The position numbers and the translations under genes are program-made. A DNA stretch of 64,000 bases from Liolophura sinensis (lineage: Eukaryota; Mollusca; Polyplacophora; Chitonida; Chitonidae), in assembly GCF_032854445.1 (NCBI RefSeq), contig NC_088300.1, positions 16,893,191 to 16,957,190 of the forward strand, given 5' to 3'. Every line of letters begins with the position of its first letter. Positions within the stretch are counted from its first letter, which is position 1. This document shows, one piece after another, positions 12,338-23,989 of this stretch. The notes beneath the pieces are model-generated. The model was given only the letters and a program-made list of their open reading frames with translations. It was not told the DNA's origin and did no database searches.

Positions 12338-12560
12338 TGTATTTATTTATTTGATTGACGTTTTACGCCATTCTCAAGAATATTTCACTTGTACGACGGC
12401 GGCCAGCATTATGGTGGAAGGTAACCGGGGGAAAGCCACAATTTTGCGTAGACTGCTGAGTGTATAAGGCCGGGGAGGAAATCAGCATGAGTTGGACTTG
12501 AACTCACAGCGACCCAGCGAATTTGTGAGAGGCTTCTGGGTTATCACACTGGGGTTCAGG
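12338..12560 (-). mobile_element. SINE-A, near full length, diverged
   Basis: Begins with the reverse of the AAATA tail (ATTTATTTATTTGATTG), then TTTACGCCATTCTCAAGAAT and TACGACGGCGGCCAGCATTA. The B box on the - strand is TGAGTTCAAGTCC at 12494-12506. The A-box end near 12540-12560 is degraded. A 3' subregion equivalent to the CCCGGGCTCTGCCCGG segment is partly deleted. Confidence 0.85.
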
Positions 12561-14229
12561 GACCGATTCCACTACGACGTTTCTGACGTAAGTCAATATT
12601 TAAAATACGATCTTAAAGCCTACTTTCCAGTTTTATAAAATAAAATTTGGTCCACCTTATTAGTGTTTTTTTAAGCTAAATGTATCCAAATTTCAACTAT
12701 CTGTACCAAAAACTGAGCGTTATGGAAAGGTTTTAAATTTTGACTTGAGTGTCAAAGGGCTTTGTGGAACGGGTTCCTTATCGCAGGCAACCTATATCTC
12801 GGCTTCACAGATCATGTATGCAAGTGGATGTATATAGGCATGTAGGTAGGAAGTGTTCATCACCTAGAATTCGTGGTTTACTTGCATGTTCTGCTGTCTC
12901 TCAGTGACATCGAGAACTGTTCTCTGGCATGAGAACCAAAACTTGAGCACAGTTTAAGGCGCTTTGGCGATTCTTGTGTTTGATACCTGGCTCCGTTTAG
13001 TTCTAATTAGCAAACCTGGTGCAGTATACATGTCACAATAATTTATGATGCCATGGCAGCCTGACATGTCACAGCAACCTGAAAATGTCACAAATACATA
13101 AAATGTCAGAATAGCACCGTTTTCCAGTGTTAATGTTGTAAAAGATTCCCGATAACGGTAAACACAAATATTGCCCTTCCCGATGCCGTCGGCAAATTAT
13201 TATCATCAGTATGAGTGAAAGTGATGATGAGACATCCGGCTCTCTTTGTCAATTTGCCTCAGCCTCAGGTAAGTTGTAGCCACTGACACAATCCGTAGAA
13301 TCACGGCTTAAATAAAATTAGATAAAAAAATAGGTGATGACCAGTTCTGTATCACGAAAGCAGGTATTAACTAGGTGTAACACAATGCACAGTCCTTAGT
13401 CAAAATAGGCACTCAAATCTGCATGTACACATGCACTAGGAGGTCAGATATAACACTTTTTGATAAAGATACAGCAATTCTTGTCGACATATCTTAACAG
13501 AATTTTATGGCTGGATATCTTCGTAAGCATGTCGACCAAAATCCTTGCAGCGCGTCTTTGTTTTTTTAGCCGTTTTGACATTTGTGGCTTGGACTGTCTT
13601 TCGTAGTATTTAAGTAAGCCCATCAGGACAAAACACGAACGTGTCAGGCATGATTTACAGCGATCGCGACTGAGACCGTGTGATCTGTGGAAATCACGTT
13701 TGTCCATAAAGTAACGACGTCTTCATCCGAATAAATTTGTGCCTTTACGCTGCCTTTTCCCACCGTTTTCTCAAAATTTTTTTCTGAAAGTGAAAAGTAA
13801 TATATTGTTATCTGAGTCGAGGTGTTAATAAACATTGTATTGCACGTTTTAAAGATTTTCATGAGTGAGTGCCCAGAGTGATGTGTAGATGTCAAGTGAA
13901 GCAGAAATGAAGATAATGGTTGAGTGCTTTATAGATCTTGGCTCGCCTTAACTGGCTTTAGTTGGAAAAATGTCTTCACGTCCAGGCATTCGGAAAATTA
14001 ACAGATCATACATTTTTGCGCCCCCCCCCCCAACCCGTCCTCTTCTCTCCAATACATTAAGCGTCTTTCGCCTTACATGAATGACACGTCGACATCTGCA
14101 GATTTGCTTGCTCTCTCACTGTCCATTAAGCCTCGGCGACAATTAATGACCAACCGTGAGCCTCTCGTTCAGTCTTATGTGCAATTGCCTACCATCAGTA
14201 TATACGATGTGCATATCTGAAGACCAAAC
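12561..14229. other. No confirmed gene; includes a C-run and an unrecognised - strand frame
   Basis: A C homopolymer lies at 14021-14031. A - strand frame at 13444-13707 gives an 87-residue basic peptide (KRLKKQRRAARI), but no family or splice support is evident. The stretch 14090-14220 is unique and carries AATTAATGA-like homeodomain motifs, which may be chance. Confidence 0.4.
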
Positions 14230-14370
14230 CTGGGAATGATTGTCTGTAGCTTGCCAATGGTCGGTGGTCTAGCCGGAAAGTTCTATTTCCTCCACCCATG
14301 CATAAAACTGACCGTGAAAAAATAATAAGTATGGCGTTACATAAGAGTCAAAGAAATAAATTAAACAATA
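14230..14370 (+). mobile_element. SINE-C fragment, diverged
   Basis: Contains GGTCGGTGGTCTAGCCGGAA, TTTCCTCCACCCATGCATAA and TATGGCGTTACATAAGAG. The ATAAAACTGAC core is shared with 17274-17290 and the general order with 45355-45560. Its 3' part resembles SINE-A (TAAGTATGGCGTTA), so SINE-A and SINE-C may share a related tail. Confidence 0.55.
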
Positions 14371-15602
14371 AGCTTTTAAACAATTTCAGGAGGTCAATAA
14401 TGTGAGAACCTCTACTGTGAAAGGGTATATTGCCTTTCAAGTGAGGTACACATTATTGTTTTTTTTTACTCCTTTTTGTTCACAAGTTAGCCGAGACCTG
14501 TAAACCCGGAGTTTATGATCTGTGCCAAGCTGTGCCTCACTGGATTAAAAAATATACCCCATTCACACAGCTTTGATCTGAGTTACTTTACGGGAGAAAG
14601 ATTCACCATTCCTTCAATTTGGATTTCAGTCCTACTTTCCTTAACAGGGTATATAGTATATACTATCGGTTACCTGCAGTTCCATTAGGTTACCTGCACT
14701 TCAATTCCATTAGAATTTTTTGAGGTTTTCTGTATATACTTGTTAGTAAGGCAGCTTATCAAGCTGTTTTTCAGTAAAGTTAGTTAATCGGTTTACAGAG
14801 AAATTGTTTAAAAACTACCCATAAACTTTACTTTCATATATATAACCTAGACAGTGTGTAGTGGTTTCTTGCGTGAAAAATGTGTTTCTAAGAGGAAAAA
14901 CAAATTTGGATAGTTTCGCGCTTAATCAACAGCTGGAAGTTCTGCTGTACTGAAAAAAATACCTTCATTAGACACAGGCTCTCACAAATTAAGTTGAATA
15001 GACTTTGTGGCAATTGATCAGTGATAGATGCCGTAAGCATTTCCACTTGTCATGCAACTGTTAGCTATATCGTGTTATGTTAACGGTTCATGAAAACTAT
15101 GGCCTATCGCTATGGCCTTATGCCCATGACACAAATCAGTCATATTTTCCACTGTCAGTAGCAGGTCAGGCGTCTGATGGTGTCCGGCTAAAGCGATGTT
15201 TATCACGTCTACAACCAAACTATGTCTTTCCGCGAATGTCTGTACCTATATTGCAAGCAGAGATTATAGCGATTCACGCAATGAATGAATAATATGTAGA
15301 CCACTATTAACCGACTTCACAGAAATCAAGCTGACAAATCGCTGTTAACCGTCAGAACTTGAGCCTTTGACGATAGAAAGATCAGATAAATGGGCGAGGC
15401 TACGGGATCAATCGATCTGTGATCTGACATTACAGCCCATGTAATGTTACTGTCTATGGAAAGGCAGCTCGTGCCAAAGTTGCCCAGTTCAAAACCATAA
15501 ATTACGTATGTGTGGTTTTATGTGACAGCCCTTACTGGTTTTCACACCCCACAAAGCTGGCCAGCGTAAATCTTATGGATGAAATTCATCAATGATTGGT
15601 GA
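14371..15602. other. No gene or repeat recognised
   Basis: AT-rich unique-looking sequence with short open frames only. Confidence 0.5.
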
Positions 15603-15700
15603 TTTACACCGTACTGGAGAATATTTCACTTATACAACGGTGGCAGGAAACTTGGCAGAACCCACGGGAAACTACGTCGATCCGCAGTGCTAAGGATGAA
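15603..15700 (-). mobile_element. SINE-A fragment
   Basis: Contains TTTACACCGTACTGGAGAAT, ATTTCACTTATACAACGGTG and AACCCACGGGAAACTACG. This matches the reverse-strand SINE-A body, with a deletion between the GGCCAGC and GGGAAAC portions. The AAATA tail and the tRNA head are missing. Confidence 0.65.
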
Positions 15701-15894
15701 ATATTATGGAGTAAATATATTCTGCGCGAATTTTGACGAATTTCTGTTTTGAATTGTCTATAGAAACGGATGTCGTATACACGCCATCTCGCTGTATGGA
15801 CAATACCAAACCCCAGGAACGCCACGCGTGTGGGACAAAGGCATGCACGCGCGACTTATGCCATTGACGCGCCTAAACGGTAAACGAATTGCAG

Positions 15895-16145
15895 ATGCCC
15901 GTGACAAAATTTCACATGCACATGCTACGAAATCTCGTATGCAGGCAAATCTTGCTTTTTTCTCTCGCATGTAGGCGAGACATTTTCGTTTGCACCCTAG
16001 AAAGTTTGCCTGAACTTCGCATACAATGTACTCGTGCAAGTTTTTCTTGTGTGCACTCGGTATTTTCGGCGGAATTTTTGCTTTCTTGCCAGCACGCAAA
16101 TTTTCATCATAGGTGCATGTGGAAATTTGTCACGTGCACGTGTCG
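15895..16145. repeat. Inverted-repeat block rich in ATGC and AAATTT motifs
   Basis: CCGTGACAAAATTTCACATG at 15899 is nearly the reverse complement of CATGTGGAAATTTGTCACG at 16115. Between them lie self-complementary pieces such as CGAAATCTCGTATGCAGGC and TCTCGCATGTAGGCGAGAC. The arms could fold a hairpin of about 240 bp. Open frames run on both strands, a common by-product of such composition. It could be a foldback element or MITE remnant; the termini are not clear. Confidence 0.55.
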
Positions 16146-17149
16146 CTTTTTCAGGTTTTGAGCGCTTACGGTATGAGCTGCGAGTGCTTGTGTAAAAAAC
16201 TAGTGCGTTCATATAGGAATTTGATATGGTGGATTTTGTCGCCGCGATCGATTAAAATTAAATATGCTTTACTATTCCCTTCTTTCATATATTCATGGAA
16301 CTGTTATGACGTTGTGCGTTTATTACATGTAGCGCCATATAGCGGGTAAAGACTGAAGAATCAATAAAGTAATGTAATAAACAAACCTGTCACGCTTGCA
16401 GTTGTCCACGAAATGTTACGTTAGGAATAGTAAATTACGTCAACATTGACAATGGAAATCCTGACTTTCGGTTTGGAATTCATAAATATTTAAATTTCCA
16501 CAATAAACTGGAAAAAAGAAGAAATCCCAAATGATCGAGATTTGCAGAACGCTCATTTCTCAAAATGTTCATTCCAGCAGCACCAAAGCAACACCCTGGT
16601 GACGAACTGTGGATACCACGACGCATGTAAACGTGTTCATTAGCGGCGCTGGGGGTGATGGCTTTGCATTATTCAGCCAAATAAACATAGTGCGGTTGTT
16701 AGGAGACAGATTTCGACAAGCTAATCTTACAAGTTGTTTTCAGTGTTAACGGAGTACTCTGGCCTGTATGTTCTGGTGAATCATAATCACAGCTCTCTCG
16801 GCTGGGTCGGCGAGCTGACGTCATCAAAACGGGTGGAAGAAGCTCTCCGACTGAGCGTTCCAATGTTATCCGCGAGAAGTTTAGGCAAAATGTCAGCCGC
16901 TGTTTGTTTAGTAGCTATATCAGATCTCTCTGCCAAGGTACTTACTACCTCTCCCGTCGGGCAGCGGCAAACTGTTAGCTTCAGTTTCACCTGAATCCCT
17001 ACGGTTGCTAGTTCCTTTCTATCTGCTGAAATGTGACGTCTACATGTTATGGTCTAGCGCTGCCTGGCTTCTTTGCTAGACACACCTGTTGTTACCTGCG
17101 GATTAGTGTAACTTCTTCCACCATCATTGGAAATGTTTATATATACAAT
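16146..17149. other. No confirmed gene; CpG-bearing block with a CRE palindrome
   Basis: 16590-17000 is CpG-rich relative to its surroundings. The palindrome TGACGTCA, the standard CRE site bound by CREB/ATF factors, occurs near 16815. Both strands are open over about 200 bp (16734-16994 + and 16787-16990 -), which prevents a coding call. It is a possible promoter or exon. Confidence 0.35.
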
Positions 17150-17375
17150 GCCTTAGTAAATGGTCTAGAGGAAAAATGCGCTTGGCTTTCAAAATCGAAG
17201 ACAAACGGAGTGCGGTTCAAACCGGCCTTGTACAGTGAATTTAGGCCGCTGGTTTAGAAAAGACACGTTTGCCTCCATCCATAAAACTGACACCCAACGT
17301 AAAAATAAAAAAAATTCTTGAATACACCTTTCAGCAATAACATAACTAAAACAAATAAATAAATAATAATAACTT
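17150..17375 (+). mobile_element. SINE-C with tRNA-like head
   Basis: The head has ATGGTCTAGAGGAAAAATGC and a B box CGGTTCAAACCGG at 17213. The tail region is TGCCTCCATCCATAAAACTG and the copy ends in AAATAAATAAAT near 17360. It is related to 14230-14370 and 45355-45560. The tRNA relationship rests on the good B box; the A box is only approximate. Confidence 0.55.
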
Positions 17376-18929
17376 GTTACGTTGCAGCTGTTTGTAAGTT
17401 TACAGTGATTATTCTCAATTTGTTGTGACTTTTCCTCCATTGTCAGTGCACATTATATATCAGTGACTGACTCATTTCATCACAGACAACATTATGACTT
17501 GCCCGACATATCACCTACAGACTTCAAGCATTAGTCAAGAAGGGGGATGTCTCCTCCCACAAAAGCCTTCCACCATAATAACGTCTTTGTGGTATTCCTG
17601 CCAGCCTTTCCAGGTTCCTAAGCATTCACATTTATCTTGCGCAGACCTGAATATTCCGCCTGTGTATAAAAACTACAGGATGTTGGAGGATTCATGCTCA
17701 CGCTTTGACGTCACCGTCACGTGAAGGTTGCATTCTAGCTGAATCAGCCTTTACAGAGTATCATCAAAACGACGTCTTTGATTGTGAAATGTAAAATTTT
17801 CCACCGAACAGTAATCTGTGGTTGCAGGCATACCATGTCACCTTAATATAGTTACGAATGTACCACAAGTCAACAGGTACGCTTGTGTGGTCTGATTTCG
17901 CTGTTACATTGTAGTTTCTATTTGGAACTGTGTTGAATCTGTAGAGAAAACTCAGGGACAGTTTACTCAGCTGCTCAATCTGTTTGTGTTGGTTTGCTGT
18001 AATAATGTTGTGTGTTTTAGCTCACCTGACTGGTAAACCCGTTCTTACTGGTGGTGATGGGGGTGGGGGTGGGGGGGGGGGTCATTAGACAGTTGTTACC
18101 ATGGTTTCTGCCCACGTGACCTTTTGACACTGTTCCCTATTGACATAAGGTTGTTTATTTTCCAGAAACCTCACAGGAGCTATTTGTCTTGTTTACCAAA
18201 CACATGTGTTATGTTCTCTCCCCACTATAACCCCGTCCCAATGTATGCTATGCTACGTACGGCATCAACCGTGAACGTAGTACAAACAGGAACCAGCGCA
18301 AAGTGTATTTGTTATTTCGTTGGTGTTCACATTTGGCGTTTGAAGAAATTAACTACGCATTGATTGTTTATGACTCTTTTTTTTAGGCAATTGTTCTTTG
18401 TCGAAAGAATTGCCGCGCATCAGTCAGCTGTGAGTGCAACGGTTATTATTTCTTAAGTGTTTTAGAAATATAAATCTAACAGAAGTTCATTGCAATCGTT
18501 TGTTGTTTACTTCTAACTTGATTTTGGATACACAAGGCATTGTTTCCTTGCAGGCGGGCATTGTCACTCCCGCCCTTTGTATATTGGTGATCTAATCGGA
18601 TTTTCTGACTGAAGAATGCCATTATCCCCACATAATAACAGTATACCTCACTGACCAGACCCTTGTGTTTTCCCTTTAATATCCAGTGCTCAGCTATAAA
18701 CCCAGCCCCACAAACACCTAGTTCTCCAATGCGACTCGCTCGGAATTGAAAAGGTTTTATTACTTTGATTGCGGTTTACTGCCTTTCTCAAGAATATTTT
18801 TAGCTGGATTTTCGGGTTAATGGATGCGGTGAACGAATCTGGGAGAAAATGACCGTGTCTTGTCAGGTATAAGTGACTAACCTTCTAGCTTAGATGTGCG
18901 GATTTTGAAGAAACATCGTGCACAACCTG
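17376..18929. other. No gene recognised; G-rich tract inside
   Basis: A G-rich tract lies at 18056-18081 (GGGGGTGGGGGTGGGG). At 18755-18805 there is a weak SINE-A-like fragment on the - strand (CTTTCTCAAGAATATTTTTA). The rest is unique-looking. Confidence 0.45.
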
Positions 18930-19395
18930 GCCTTGGCACAGGTGCCATCCATTTTATTTATTTGGGTGGTGACCTGTCTCTGGACTCTAGGAATATTTTT
19001 TGTCGATTCTTCATTACCAGATGTCGTACAGAAGCTATACACACACTTTCACGAAACTTCATGCGCGGCTTTCGATTGGTACATGCAAATAATCCATTAC
19101 GTTTTGGTGCTTATCTGGATCTGTTCTTCACCATATTCAAATGTCTGTATATTTGCCAAAATATTTTAGATTTTTAAGAAATTCTCTGCACAGGTTAGCC
19201 TTGGTAGAAGCACCAATCTGTTTCATTTTGGCGGTGATCCGCATCTAAATTCTTCATCATTGCGCGACACAAATGCAGGTTGCCGTCAACCTCCTGGCTT
19301 AAATCGAGAGCTGGCCTCGAACCTGCGACTTCATTATTGAGGGGCGGAGCAAATGCAGGAAGAGCTACGTTTTCTCTGAGTAAGCCTGTTATGGG
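18930..19395 (-). mobile_element. Possible degraded SINE plus a related fragment
   Basis: On the - strand, 19395-19300 reads TAGCTCTTCCTGCATTTG and then a good B box, CAGGTTCGAGGCC. It is followed by a body with GATGCGGATCACCGCC. A second related block at 18950-19015 (+ strand TTTGGGTGGTGACCTGTC) parallels 19230-19250 (TTTTGGCGGTGATCCGCA). The family is not identified. Confidence 0.35.
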
Positions 19396-20054
19396 CCCTT
19401 TTTAAACAGATGAAACCTGACAGTATCTCCAGATTGTGCTTTCCTATTGTTCTATCAGAGTATATACAGCGCTGAATTTCTATAGCTGGTTTGGTCGAAG
19501 GCAGTTTGTTGTCCTACAAAACCCCTGACGTGAATTATCTGACCAGTGGTTCACTGATCGTGTTTACCCTGTCTAGATACCTTTGGGTAACGGTCTTAAG
19601 TAAACAGCTTTCTGCATAACGTCGACAGTTCTTTGGCCCAGATACAACCCAGGTCGGACCACATTATATTGATTGACCGGAACAAAGGTACACGGAAGTG
19701 CTGTCAGAGACACGAGGTCCAGCGGTCACATATCGACGTAACCAACATAGGTTGCACAGATTCCAGTATGACAGTGTTGAGAACCATATGTGTCAACGAT
19801 GGTAAAATTAATCGGAAAAGAAAAGACGTGAACGTAAGTGGGCTTCAGAGAAATTGACCCATTAATGAAAGAAGATATTTGTCGTTTTGGCGTAGTCATC
19901 CTCCCAGATGGCGTATTGTGATCAAACTAAGAGCTCAAAGCTCTTGAAAATAATCATGATGTACGTGTTGTCCTTGGGATATCAGTCTCTTAACATTATC
20001 CGTCTTTGTACTTTCCGTGCGAATAATTCCACAAAGGCACTATTGACAACGCTG
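19396..20054. other. No gene or repeat recognised
   Basis: Unique-looking sequence leading into the minisatellite. The open frame at 19633-19857 (+) has no recognisable domain. Confidence 0.45.
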
Positions 20055-20137
20055 CAGTGGGACAGGACTCTCAAAGAAGAATATTACATGTACATGCATT
20101 TATGGGACAAGGCTCTAAGACAAGAACATTATATGAA

Positions 20138-20340
20138 TTGCAATGTCGCGCTCAAAAAGTTCCCCGTCCACGAGGCAATAACCAACGATCTAGTTTCAAT
20201 ACCCAACAATCAAGTGTATTTATACAAATTCCGGGATTTAAAGTACAACCCGAACAGGCACACTGCTTTTTCGGAATTATGGTTCATGTTTCGCCTTCGC
20301 TGAATCTCGCTTCTCTTGAGCTCACAATTTATGCTCTACA
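20138..20340. repeat. Non-minisatellite spacer, first copy (second at 20955-21125)
   Basis: The two spacers share GCAATGTCGCGC, CACGAGGCAATAACCAACGA, CTTTTTCGG and ATTATGG..CATG..TCGC in the same order. Each is followed by TGTATATGTGGG and minisatellite units. The array therefore grew as a compound unit of about 820 bp (spacer plus minisatellite block) duplicated at least once. Confidence 0.85.
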
Positions 20341-20353
20341 TGTATATGTGGGA

Positions 20354-20396
20354 GTGAGTGAATGAGTGCGTAGGGTTTAACGTCGTACTACTTAAT
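20354..20396 (-). mobile_element. 43-bp SINE-B 3' stub with 13-bp target duplication
   Basis: GTGAGTGAATGAGTGCGTAG then GGTTTAACGTCGTACT is the reverse complement of the SINE-B 3' end. It is flanked by identical TGTATATGTGGGA at 20341-20353 and 20397-20409. The paralogous site at 21131-21143 carries the same 13 bp once, with no insert. That is a natural empty site. Confidence 0.92.
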
Positions 20397-21523
20397 TGTA
20401 TATGTGGGACAAAGCTCTAAGACATGAATAGCATATGCCTATGTGAGACAAAGCTCTAAGACAGGGATGCTATATGAATTTAAAGGACAAGGCTCTAACA
20501 CAAGGATGCTATATGAATTTATGAGACAGGGATACCATATGAATTTATGAGACAAGGCTCTAAGACAAGGATACTATATGGATTTATGGGACAAGGCTCT
20601 GAGACTAGAATACCATATGAATTTATGGGACAAGGCTCTGAGACAAGAATACCATATGAATTTATGAGACAAGGCTCTAAGGCAAGAATACTATAAGAAT
20701 TTATGGGACAAGGCTCTAAGACAAGAATACCACATGAATTTATGGGACAAGGCTTTAAGGCAAGAATACTATAAGAATTTATGGGACAAGGCTCTAAGAC
20801 AAGAATACCATATGAATTTATGGGACAAGGTTGTAAGACAAGAAATAAGACAAGAATAATTTATTATGCCTCATAGAGTGATTCTTGATTTCCATTCGGG
20901 AGAAGGTCACATGATTTTCCGCAAAAAATGATGTACAACGATCATGCGCCCAAAAATTGCAATGTCGCGCCCAAACGTACACGAGGCAATAACCAACGAT
21001 CTAGTTCTAATATCCAACAATCACGCGCATTTATACAAATTCGGCGATTTAAAGTACAACTCGAAAGGTACACTGCTTTTTCGGTATTATGGCTCATGCT
21101 TCGCATTCGTTGAATGTCGCTTCTACATATTGTATATGTGGGAGAAAGTTCTAAGACAGGAATACTATGTATGTATACGCGAGATAAAGCTCTACAACAG
21201 GAATGATATATATATATATATATGTGGGACAAAGGTCTAAGACAGGAATGCCATATGCCTATGTGGTACAAAGCTCTAAGACATGAATGCTATTCTTATG
21301 TGTGGGACAAAACTCTAAGACAGGAATACTATGTATGTATACGCGAGATAAAGCTCTACAACAGGAATGCTATATATATATATATGTGTGGGACAAAGCT
21401 CTAAGACAGGAATGCCATATACCTATGTGGTACAAAGCTCTTAGACATGAATGCTATTCTTATGTGTGGGACAAAACTCTAAGACAGGAATACTATGTAT
21501 GTACATGCGGGCCACAGCTCTAA

Positions 21524-21634
21524 TTTATTTATTTTTTTATTTATTTGATTGGTGTTTTACGCCGTACGCCATATTTCACTTATATGACGGCTGCCAGCAT
21601 TGTGGTGGGTGGAAACCGGGCACAGCCCGGGGGA
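21524..21634 (-). mobile_element. 111-bp SINE-A 3' stub with 12-bp target duplication
   Basis: Reads TTTATTTATTTTTTTATTTA, TTGATTGGTGTTTTACGCCG, TATATGACGGCTGCCAGCAT and stops after CACAGCCCGGGGGA. It is flanked by CCACAGCTCTAA at 21512-21523 and 21635-21646. The variant C in CCACAG, where array units usually have ACAAAG, is present on both sides, which favours a true duplication over neighbouring repeat units. Confidence 0.9.
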
Positions 21635-22454
21635 CCACAGCTCTAAATCAGGAATACTATATATATGTGTGTGGAACAAAGCTCTAAGACAGGAATACAA
21701 TATGTATATGTGGGACAAAGCTCTAAGACAGGAATACTATATGTATGTGTGGGACAACGCTCTAAGACAGGAATACAATATACCCATGTGGGACAAAGCT
21801 CTAAAACAGGAATACCATATGCCCATGTGGGACAAAGCTCTAAGACAGGAATGTTATATGTATATGTGGAACAAGGCTTTAAGACAGGAATAGCATATGC
21901 CTATATGAGACAAAGGTCTTAGACAGGAATACTATATATATGTGTGTGTGTGTGGGGCAAAGCTCTAAGACAGGAATGCCATATGCCTATGTGGGACAAA
22001 GCTCTAAGACAGGAATGTTATATGTATATGTGGAACAAGGCTTTAAGACAGGAATAGCATATGCCTATATGAGACAAAGCTCTTAGACAGGAATACTATA
22101 TATATGTGTGTGTGTGGGACAAAGCTCTAAGACAGGAATGCCATATGCCTATGTGGGACAAGGCTCTAAAACAGGAATACTATGTATGTATGTATGTATG
22201 TGTGGGACAAAGCTCTAATACAGGAACACTGTATATACATATGCGGGACAAGGCTCTAAGACAGGAATGCTATATATATGTGGGGCAAAGCCCTAAGACA
22301 GAAATGCTATATGTTTGTGTGGGACAACTCTAATACAGGAATACCCTATGTATATGTTTGGGATAAAGCTCTAAGACAGGGATGTTATATGTATGTGTGG
22401 GACAAATCTCTAAAACACGAATAGAATATGTGAAATGTGTGACAAAGCTCTAAG

Positions 22455-22493
22455 ATTTATTCATTTATTTGATTGGTGTTTTACGCCGTACTC
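22455..22493 (-). mobile_element. 39-bp SINE-A 3' stub
   Basis: ATTTATTCATTTATTTGATT then GGTGTTTTACGCCGTACTC is only the tail and last bases of SINE-A. It is flanked by AAAGCTCTAAG at 22444-22454 and 22494-22504. Those 11 bp belong to the array unit, but the unit is interrupted exactly at this point and resumes, as expected for a target duplication. Confidence 0.85.
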
Positions 22494-22637
22494 AAAGCTC
22501 TAAGGCAGGAATGCTATATGTATATGTGGGACAAAGCTCTAAGACATGAATACCGTATGTATACTTGAGACAAAGTTCTAAGACAGGAATAATATATGCA
22601 TATTTGGGAAAAGGCCCTAAGGAAAGAATAATACATG

Positions 22638-23509
22638 TCAATCACCGCCCTACTCTGTAATTTACGTCTTAATCATTGTCAGAACAACGGTCTGTCCCGT
22701 CTTTGTGGGCGCCCTAAGGTTAGTTATTTTTCTCCTTTGTGATGTTACTACTCATCATTTGGTGAGAAATTAGGTCAAAACATGACCATTGAAAGATGAG
22801 ACTTGAAGAGATGAGTTTATCGTCCAGTGTTTAAACACAAGGTCAGGTGCCCTAATGGCTGAACTCAATACCCAGACAAATCAACTGCTCCATGTTGACC
22901 TGGGAGTCGTTAGCCTTGATACAGCCTTGGGTTTGTCGTCCAAGTATCTCACTTAGGCCTGGTTTACAGAAGGCCTCGCTTCTATCAGTAGTTAATCATA
23001 TAAGCCTTTCCGAGATACGGCTACGTTTTGGAGTGGCTTAATTGCTTTCTTGGCGTCTAGCTATAACCTATATGGTTTTATAAGCTTTTGCATGTGGTTT
23101 CAGGCGAAGTCTATTAAAGAGGCTACTGGTAGAGGCTACATTTTGTACACCGCCATGCCGTTACCACTAGGTTCAATTAGCCAGCCACGGTCTCTGCACA
23201 TACTCCTTTCCTGTGATCTCTTACATGTCATCCGCTTCGTATTGTTTTATTTCGTACCGGTACAAACATAATAGCTTGCCTTCACATATATATCAACACG
23301 AAAACCATCAAATACGACAGTCATCAAGAAAAGTAAATATCAAACTTAAAGGAGAAGAAAATGTACATATCAATCAAATACCATTGAAAACAGTATGCAT
23401 TTCCTCGCAGGTGCATGCCATAAAAAATTCTAATATGTCCCTCAAGTTGATGAATTATAAATAAAGTCAGCGCCAAAATCCTCTGCGGGCAACTCCATTT
23501 TGCATAAGA
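22638..23509. other. No gene or repeat recognised
   Basis: Unique-looking sequence. Open frames up to 83 codons (23213-23464 +) are AT-rich and unrecognised. Confidence 0.5.
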
Positions 23510-23740
23510 ACTATTCCTGAAGTCTTCTGTGTTAGGAGGTGAGCTGCCGTCGGAAACCGCCGAAGTGCAGCTCGTACATTTCCTCTTCTTCCTAGAAGGT
23601 AGCGAACAGCTCGTTTTCCGCTTGACGATCGGGACACCGGAATGCTGGACGTAGGTTCCGAGTTTACTCGAACAAGCCGGCTGTTTTAACGACTCTCACT
23701 GGCTGAGCGGCAACACCCTCAGCATAAATTACAGGGTGTT
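23510..23740. other. CpG-rich block with open frames, possible exon
   Basis: GC and CpG are raised compared with both flanks. On the + strand a pyrimidine-rich stretch ending TTCTTCCTAG (23597) looks like a 3' splice site. It is followed by a short open frame (EQLVFRLTIGTPECW) and GTAGGT near 23650. On the - strand a longer frame carries basic and cysteine residues (SRKKRKCTSC). The two readings exclude each other and neither is recognised. Confidence 0.25.
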
Positions 23741-23989
23741 AAAGATGGAGGAGGTGATGGACTTAGCGATTTATGCCAGCTTTGCCATTTCAGGCTTTAC
23801 GTGTATACCGAGGGAAAATGGCAAAATTATGCAGCAGGCACCACCAGATATAGAAAAAAATGTGCTCTTTTCAGCTTGTAGTGTCATTTTTTAAAAGTTT
23901 TCTTCTGCTTTAATTCCGCGACATTTCTTATGATAATGTTGTATCTCCAAAAAAGAATAAACTTTGGATTTCTGTGTTACATTTAGGTT

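Larger units (their letters stand above)
20055..22637. repeat. 39-bp minisatellite with higher-order structure
   Basis: The unit is close to TATGTGGGACAAAGCTCTAA followed by GACAGGAATACTATATG. Variants in the first block (20397-20870) carry TTTATGGGACAAGGCTCTAA, and those in the second (21126-22637) carry TGTGGGACAAAGCTC. About 13 codons per unit give runs such as MWDKALRQEYY in one frame, but stops and shifts occur every few hundred bases. AT dinucleotide runs at unit junctions (21208-21222, 21371-21384) explain the length variation. Three SINE stubs interrupt it. Confidence 0.9.

Noticed and set aside
21600-21893. Repeat peptide (MWDKALRQE units) as a protein
   Set aside because: Frames break repeatedly across the 39-bp array, and the first part of this frame is a SINE stub.
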